Below, one piece after another: positions 52,063 through 54,513 of a stretch of DNA of 54,513 nucleotides. Under the pieces are notes generated by a model. It had not been told where the DNA came from. It searched no databases and saw only the letters and a program-made list of their open reading frames with translations. How positions within the stretch are numbered: position 1 is the first letter of the stretch; each line of letters begins with the position of its first letter. The stretch spans positions 1 to 54,513 of the forward strand of contig JAFBAF010000103.1 in the NCBI GenBank assembly GCA_019247895.1. The letters are read 5' to 3'. This DNA is from Parafilimonas sp. Its GTDB lineage: Bacteria > Bacteroidota > Bacteroidia > Chitinophagales > Chitinophagaceae. Made by a program: the position numbers and the translations under genes.

Positions 52063-52284
52063 ATGAAACAGTTTAAAAAATATTCACTCTTAAGCTTACT
52101 TTTATTTACTATAACCAGCAGTTTTGCGCAAGATGTACTGAATGGCAGTGATAAAAGCTTTATGACAGATAATGGCAAGATTAATGTTGTGATGGCGGTT
52201 GTTGTTGTAATTGTTTTAGGCTTGTTTATTTATCTCTTAAATCTTGATAGGAAAATTTCAAGACTTGAGAAAAAAAAAGAATAA
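52063..52284 (+). CDS. ccmD: CcmD-like small membrane protein
   Basis: A 73-residue protein with an N-terminal signal-like segment (QFKKYSLLSLLLFTITSSFA) and one membrane helix (INVVMAVVVVIVLGLFIYLL) followed by a basic tail (NLDRKISRLEKKKE). Size, topology and position right behind ccmC match CcmD, which helps release heme-loaded CcmE. The N-terminal extension with a possible cleavage site is longer than in proteobacterial CcmD but is usual in Bacteroidota. The gap to ccmC is 2 bp, so translation is probably coupled. Confidence 0.75.
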   Translation: MKQFKKYSLLSLLLFTITSSFAQDVLNGSDKSFMTDNGKINVVMAVVVVIVLGLFIYLLNLDRKISRLEKKKE

Positions 52285-52337
52285 AAATTTTTCGATACAC
52301 AAAAAACAAATGTTCATTAGTTTTTAAAATAATTTAT

Positions 52338-53756
52338 ATGGCAGATCAACATTATAATTTCTTCGAAAATGTAACCAGGAGTTTTGATAAAGCAGCAAAA
52401 TTTACCAAATGGGAGACCGGCATTCTTGAACAGATAAAAGAGTGCAACTCGGTTTACCGTATGAAATTTCCTATAAAAAGAGATGACGGTTCTGTTGAAG
52501 TAATTGAAGCATATCGTGCACAGCACTCACATCATAAAACACCATGCAAAGGTGGTATAAGGTTTAGCGAGGCTGTTGACCAGGACGAAGTAATGGCACT
52601 TGCCGCATTAATGACTTATAAATGTGCGATCGTAAACGTTCCTTTTGGCGGTGCAAAAGGTGGCATCAAAATTAATCCGCGGGAATACAGTGAGTTTGAG
52701 TTGCAAAAAATCACAAGACGTTACACTTCAGAATTGGTAAGAAAAAATTTTATAGGACCCGGCACTGATGTTCCTGCACCTGATTATGGAACCGGCGATA
52801 AAGAAATGGCCTGGATTCTTGATACTTATATGGCAATGCATCCTGGTGAAGTTGATGCAATGGGTTGCGTTACAGGAAAACCCGTTGCGCAAGGTGGCGT
52901 AAGAGGAAGAAAAGAAGCAACCGGTCTTGGTGTTTTTTATGGCGTGAGAGAAGTTTGTAATATGCCGGAAGTAATGGAAAAATTAGGTTTGCCAGCAGGT
53001 GTTAAAGATAAAAGGGTGGTCGTACAGGGATTAGGAAATGTTGGCTATCATACAGCAAAATTTTTCAGGGAACATGGTGCAAAAGTGATTGCAATTGCTG
53101 AATATGAAGGCGCTATTTACAATGAAAACGGCTTGAATGAAGAAGAAGTATTTCAACACAGAAAAAACAATAAATCTATTCTTGATTTTCCGGGCTCAAA
53201 AAAATTAGATAAAAGCGGCGATGCACTGGAATTGGAATGTGATATTTTAATCCCGGCAGCACTGGAAAACGTTATTAATGCAATTAATGCAGATAAAGTA
53301 AAGGCAAAAATAATTGGTGAAGCTGCCAACGGCCCGTTAACGCCGGAAGCGGATGAAATACTTTCTAAAAAAGGAATCTTAGTTATCCCGGATATGTACC
53401 TGAATGCTGGTGGTGTAACCGTTTCATATTTCGAATGGCTGAAAAATTTAAGCCATGTGCGTTATGGAAGAATGGAAAAACGTTTCACCGAAAATCTGAA
53501 CAAACATATTCTTGGGCAAATTGAAGAACTTACCGGCAAGAATGTTGATAACCGCGAAAGAATGTTGATTGAACATGGGCCCGATGAAGTAGATTTAGTG
53601 TATAGCGGCCTTGAACAAACTATGATTGAAGCAACGCGTGAAATTATGAGTTGCTGGAAGGCAAATGAAAATATTCCTGATATGCGTACTGCTGCTTATG
53701 TTGTGGCGATCGATAAAGTTGGAACAAGCTATGCAGAACTTGGTATTTTTCCTTAA
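52338..53756 (+). CDS. gdhA: Glutamate dehydrogenase (Glu/Leu/Phe/Val dehydrogenase family)
   Basis: A 472-residue enzyme interconverting glutamate and 2-oxoglutarate plus ammonia with NAD(P). Motifs: YRAQHSHHKTPCKGGIRFSE, VNVPFGGAKGGIKINP (with the catalytic Lys), GPGTDVPAPDYGTGDKEMAW, the coenzyme loop VVVQGLGNVGYHTAKFFREH and GEAANGPLTPEADEIL, NAGGVTVSYFEWLKN. It is longer than the 410-residue NAD form because of extra C-terminal helices. ATG start at 52338. It follows ccmD by 53 bp, an order common in this group, and ends in a strong terminator. Confidence 0.94.
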   Translation: MADQHYNFFENVTRSFDKAAKFTKWETGILEQIKECNSVYRMKFPIKRDDGSVEVIEAYRAQHSHHKTPCKGGIRFSEAVDQDEVMALAALMTYKCAIVNVPFGGAKGGIKINPREYSEFELQKITRRYTSELVRKNFIGPGTDVPAPDYGTGDKEMAWILDTYMAMHPGEVDAMGCVTGKPVAQGGVRGRKEATGLGVFYGVREVCNMPEVMEKLGLPAGVKDKRVVVQGLGNVGYHTAKFFREHGAKVIAIAEYEGAIYNENGLNEEEVFQHRKNNKSILDFPGSKKLDKSGDALELECDILIPAALENVINAINADKVKAKIIGEAANGPLTPEADEILSKKGILVIPDMYLNAGGVTVSYFEWLKNLSHVRYGRMEKRFTENLNKHILGQIEELTGKNVDNRERMLIEHGPDEVDLVYSGLEQTMIEATREIMSCWKANENIPDMRTAAYVVAIDKVGTSYAELGIFP

Positions 53757-53778
53757 TCGAATAAAAATTTTGTTATTG

Positions 53779-53807
53779 AAAACCGTTGCACAGCCAACGG
53801 TTTTTTT
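53779..53807 (+). terminator. Terminator after glutamate dehydrogenase
   Basis: AAAACCGTTG, loop CACAGC, CAACGGTTTT and further T residues: a perfect 10-bp stem followed by a T-tract. It begins 22 bp after the stop codon. Confidence 0.85.
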
Positions 53808-53882
53808 ATGCAAGCATTTACAGCTTATTTCTTTTCTTTACGTTATCAAACTCAAATAATAAACTCCCTTTAGGGTTGGGGC

Positions 53883-54513
53883 ATGAAATATTATATTATT
53901 GCAGGTGAAGCAAGCGGCGATTTGCATGGCAGTAATCTTATAAAAGAATTACAAAAGCTTGACGGCAATGCAAACATTCGCTGTTGGGGCGGCGATATGA
54001 TGCAGGCAACCGGCGCAACATTGGTAAAGCATTACTGCGATCTTGCATTTATGGGCTTTGCAGAAGTAGTGATGAATCTGAAAACTATTTTTGCTAATTT
54101 GAAATTCTGTAAACGGGATATTGTCAGTTTCAATCCTGATGTTTTGATATTGATTGATTATCCCGGTTTTAATTTACGCATTGCAGCATGGATAAACAAA
54201 CTAAAGGCTGCAAACCAAAAGCTAAAAGCCAAAACAGTATTCTATATCTCGCCGCAGGTTTGGGCATGGAAAGAAAACCGTGTGGTGAAAATGAAAAAGA
54301 ATATTGACAAGATGATTGTGATCCTTCCTTTTGAAGAAGAATATTATAAAACCAAATGGCACTGGAACGTTGATTATGTCGGCCATCCATTGGTTGAAGT
54401 TATTGATAAGTTTAAAGCCGAAAGTGTAAAGTTGAATGAAGAGCAGAACGATTCATCATCAAACACTAAACATCAAACATTCAATATTAAACAAGAAAAT
54501 AAAAACATTGTGG
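53883..54513 (+). CDS. lpxB: Lipid-A-disaccharide synthase, N-terminal part (runs off the right edge)
   Basis: The frame is open to the window end: 210 codons from the ATG at 53883. It forms the tetraacyldisaccharide 1-phosphate backbone of lipid A from UDP-2,3-diacylglucosamine and lipid X at the inner membrane. Motifs: YIIAGEASGDLHGSNLIKEL, IRCWGGDMMQATGATLVKHY, LAFMGFAEVVMNLKTIF, VLILIDYPGFNLRIA, TVFYISPQVWAWKENRV and VDYVGHPLVEV. Two stretches (coding for KLKAANQKLKAKT and NTKHQTFNIKQ) look inserted and have a 7-bp DNA period. A complete LpxB has about 380 residues; the second half lies beyond the window. Confidence 0.93.
   Translation, partial: MKYYIIAGEASGDLHGSNLIKELQKLDGNANIRCWGGDMMQATGATLVKHYCDLAFMGFAEVVMNLKTIFANLKFCKRDIVSFNPDVLILIDYPGFNLRIAAWINKLKAANQKLKAKTVFYISPQVWAWKENRVVKMKKNIDKMIVILPFEEEYYKTKWHWNVDYVGHPLVEVIDKFKAESVKLNEEQNDSSSNTKHQTFNIKQENKNIV
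54198..54239 (+). repeat. Heptamer-period segment 1 inside lpxB
   Basis: AAACTAA, AGGCTGC, AAACCAA, AAGCTAA, AAGCCAA, AACAGTA: six units of 7 bp, the second one degenerate. It encodes KLKAANQKLKAKT, which looks like an insertion of about eight residues before the conserved FYISPQVWAWKE. Confidence 0.55.
54462..54496 (+). repeat. Heptamer-period segment 2 inside lpxB
   Basis: AACACTA, AACATCA, AACATTC, AATATTA, AACAAGA: five units. Three neighbouring units share 21 of 22 bases with the array at 12531-12552 between two other genes. It encodes a polar stretch, NTKHQTFNIKQE. Confidence 0.75.

Overview
The window looks like a chromosomal segment of a Bacteroidota bacterium, most likely Chitinophagaceae or a close relative. 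The evidence is AT-rich DNA, the near absence of Shine-Dalgarno sequences, -7 boxes of the TAnnTTTG type, two proteins with type IX secretion (T9SS) C-terminal domains, many Tat-type signal peptides, and Bacteroidota-typical proteins (DUF2027-Smr, DUF2911, an NtrY-like kinase, a CarB without the MGS domain). I see no rRNA, tRNA, CRISPR array, transposase or phage gene. The content is mainly housekeeping, with a few accessory insertions.

Layout. 0-5 kb: start of a probable pyrR, korB, divergent gnd, a GT39 membrane glycosyltransferase and a two-domain periplasmic FKBP. 5-13 kb: small lipoprotein, VOC protein, rhomboid protease, DUF2007 protein, MscS channel, exported sugar isomerase, peptidase T and a SlyD-type FKBP. 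13-21 kb: type II NADH dehydrogenase, exported glycosylasparaginase, HEAT-like protein, GNAT acetyltransferase, a beta-barrel protein, a 350-bp hairpin-bounded repeat element, DUF2911-TPR protein, a Gfo/Idh oxidoreductase and an S1-domain RNA-binding protein. 21-24 kb: an exported isomerase/oxidoreductase pair. 24-29 kb: a complete drug-efflux operon (tetR-emrA-emrB-tolC) behind a tandem operator and ahead of a terminator.

30-38 kb: mazG translationally coupled to a 1247-residue histidine kinase, a Nei-type glycosylase, a NUDIX protein, the C-terminal half of carbamoyl-phosphate synthase as a stand-alone gene, and YtxH. 38-46 kb: pbpC, a T9SS Asp-box propeller protein, and a minus-strand run pdhA-TPR-ribH-lutA-like-smr. 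46-54.5 kb: ccmB, then an opposite-strand island (a seven-repeat T9SS protein and two tandem esterases), then ccmC-ccmD-glutamate dehydrogenase, and finally lpxB running off the right edge. The island appears to split a cytochrome c maturation operon.

The most unusual signals are regulatory and repetitive rather than a new gene cluster. (1) A-rich arrays with a strict 7-bp period recur between convergent genes and inside or at the ends of coding sequences (pbpC, lpxB twice, the NUDIX C-terminus). (2) A perfect 16-bp inverted repeat carries the -7 boxes of the divergent pdhA and ccmB promoters and leaves ccmB probably leaderless. (3) Two head-to-tail 18-bp operators cover the tetR core promoter. 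(4) Carbamoyl-phosphate synthase is split. (5) A hairpin-bounded 350-bp element has a degenerate second copy. I found no convincing new defence or biosynthetic system.
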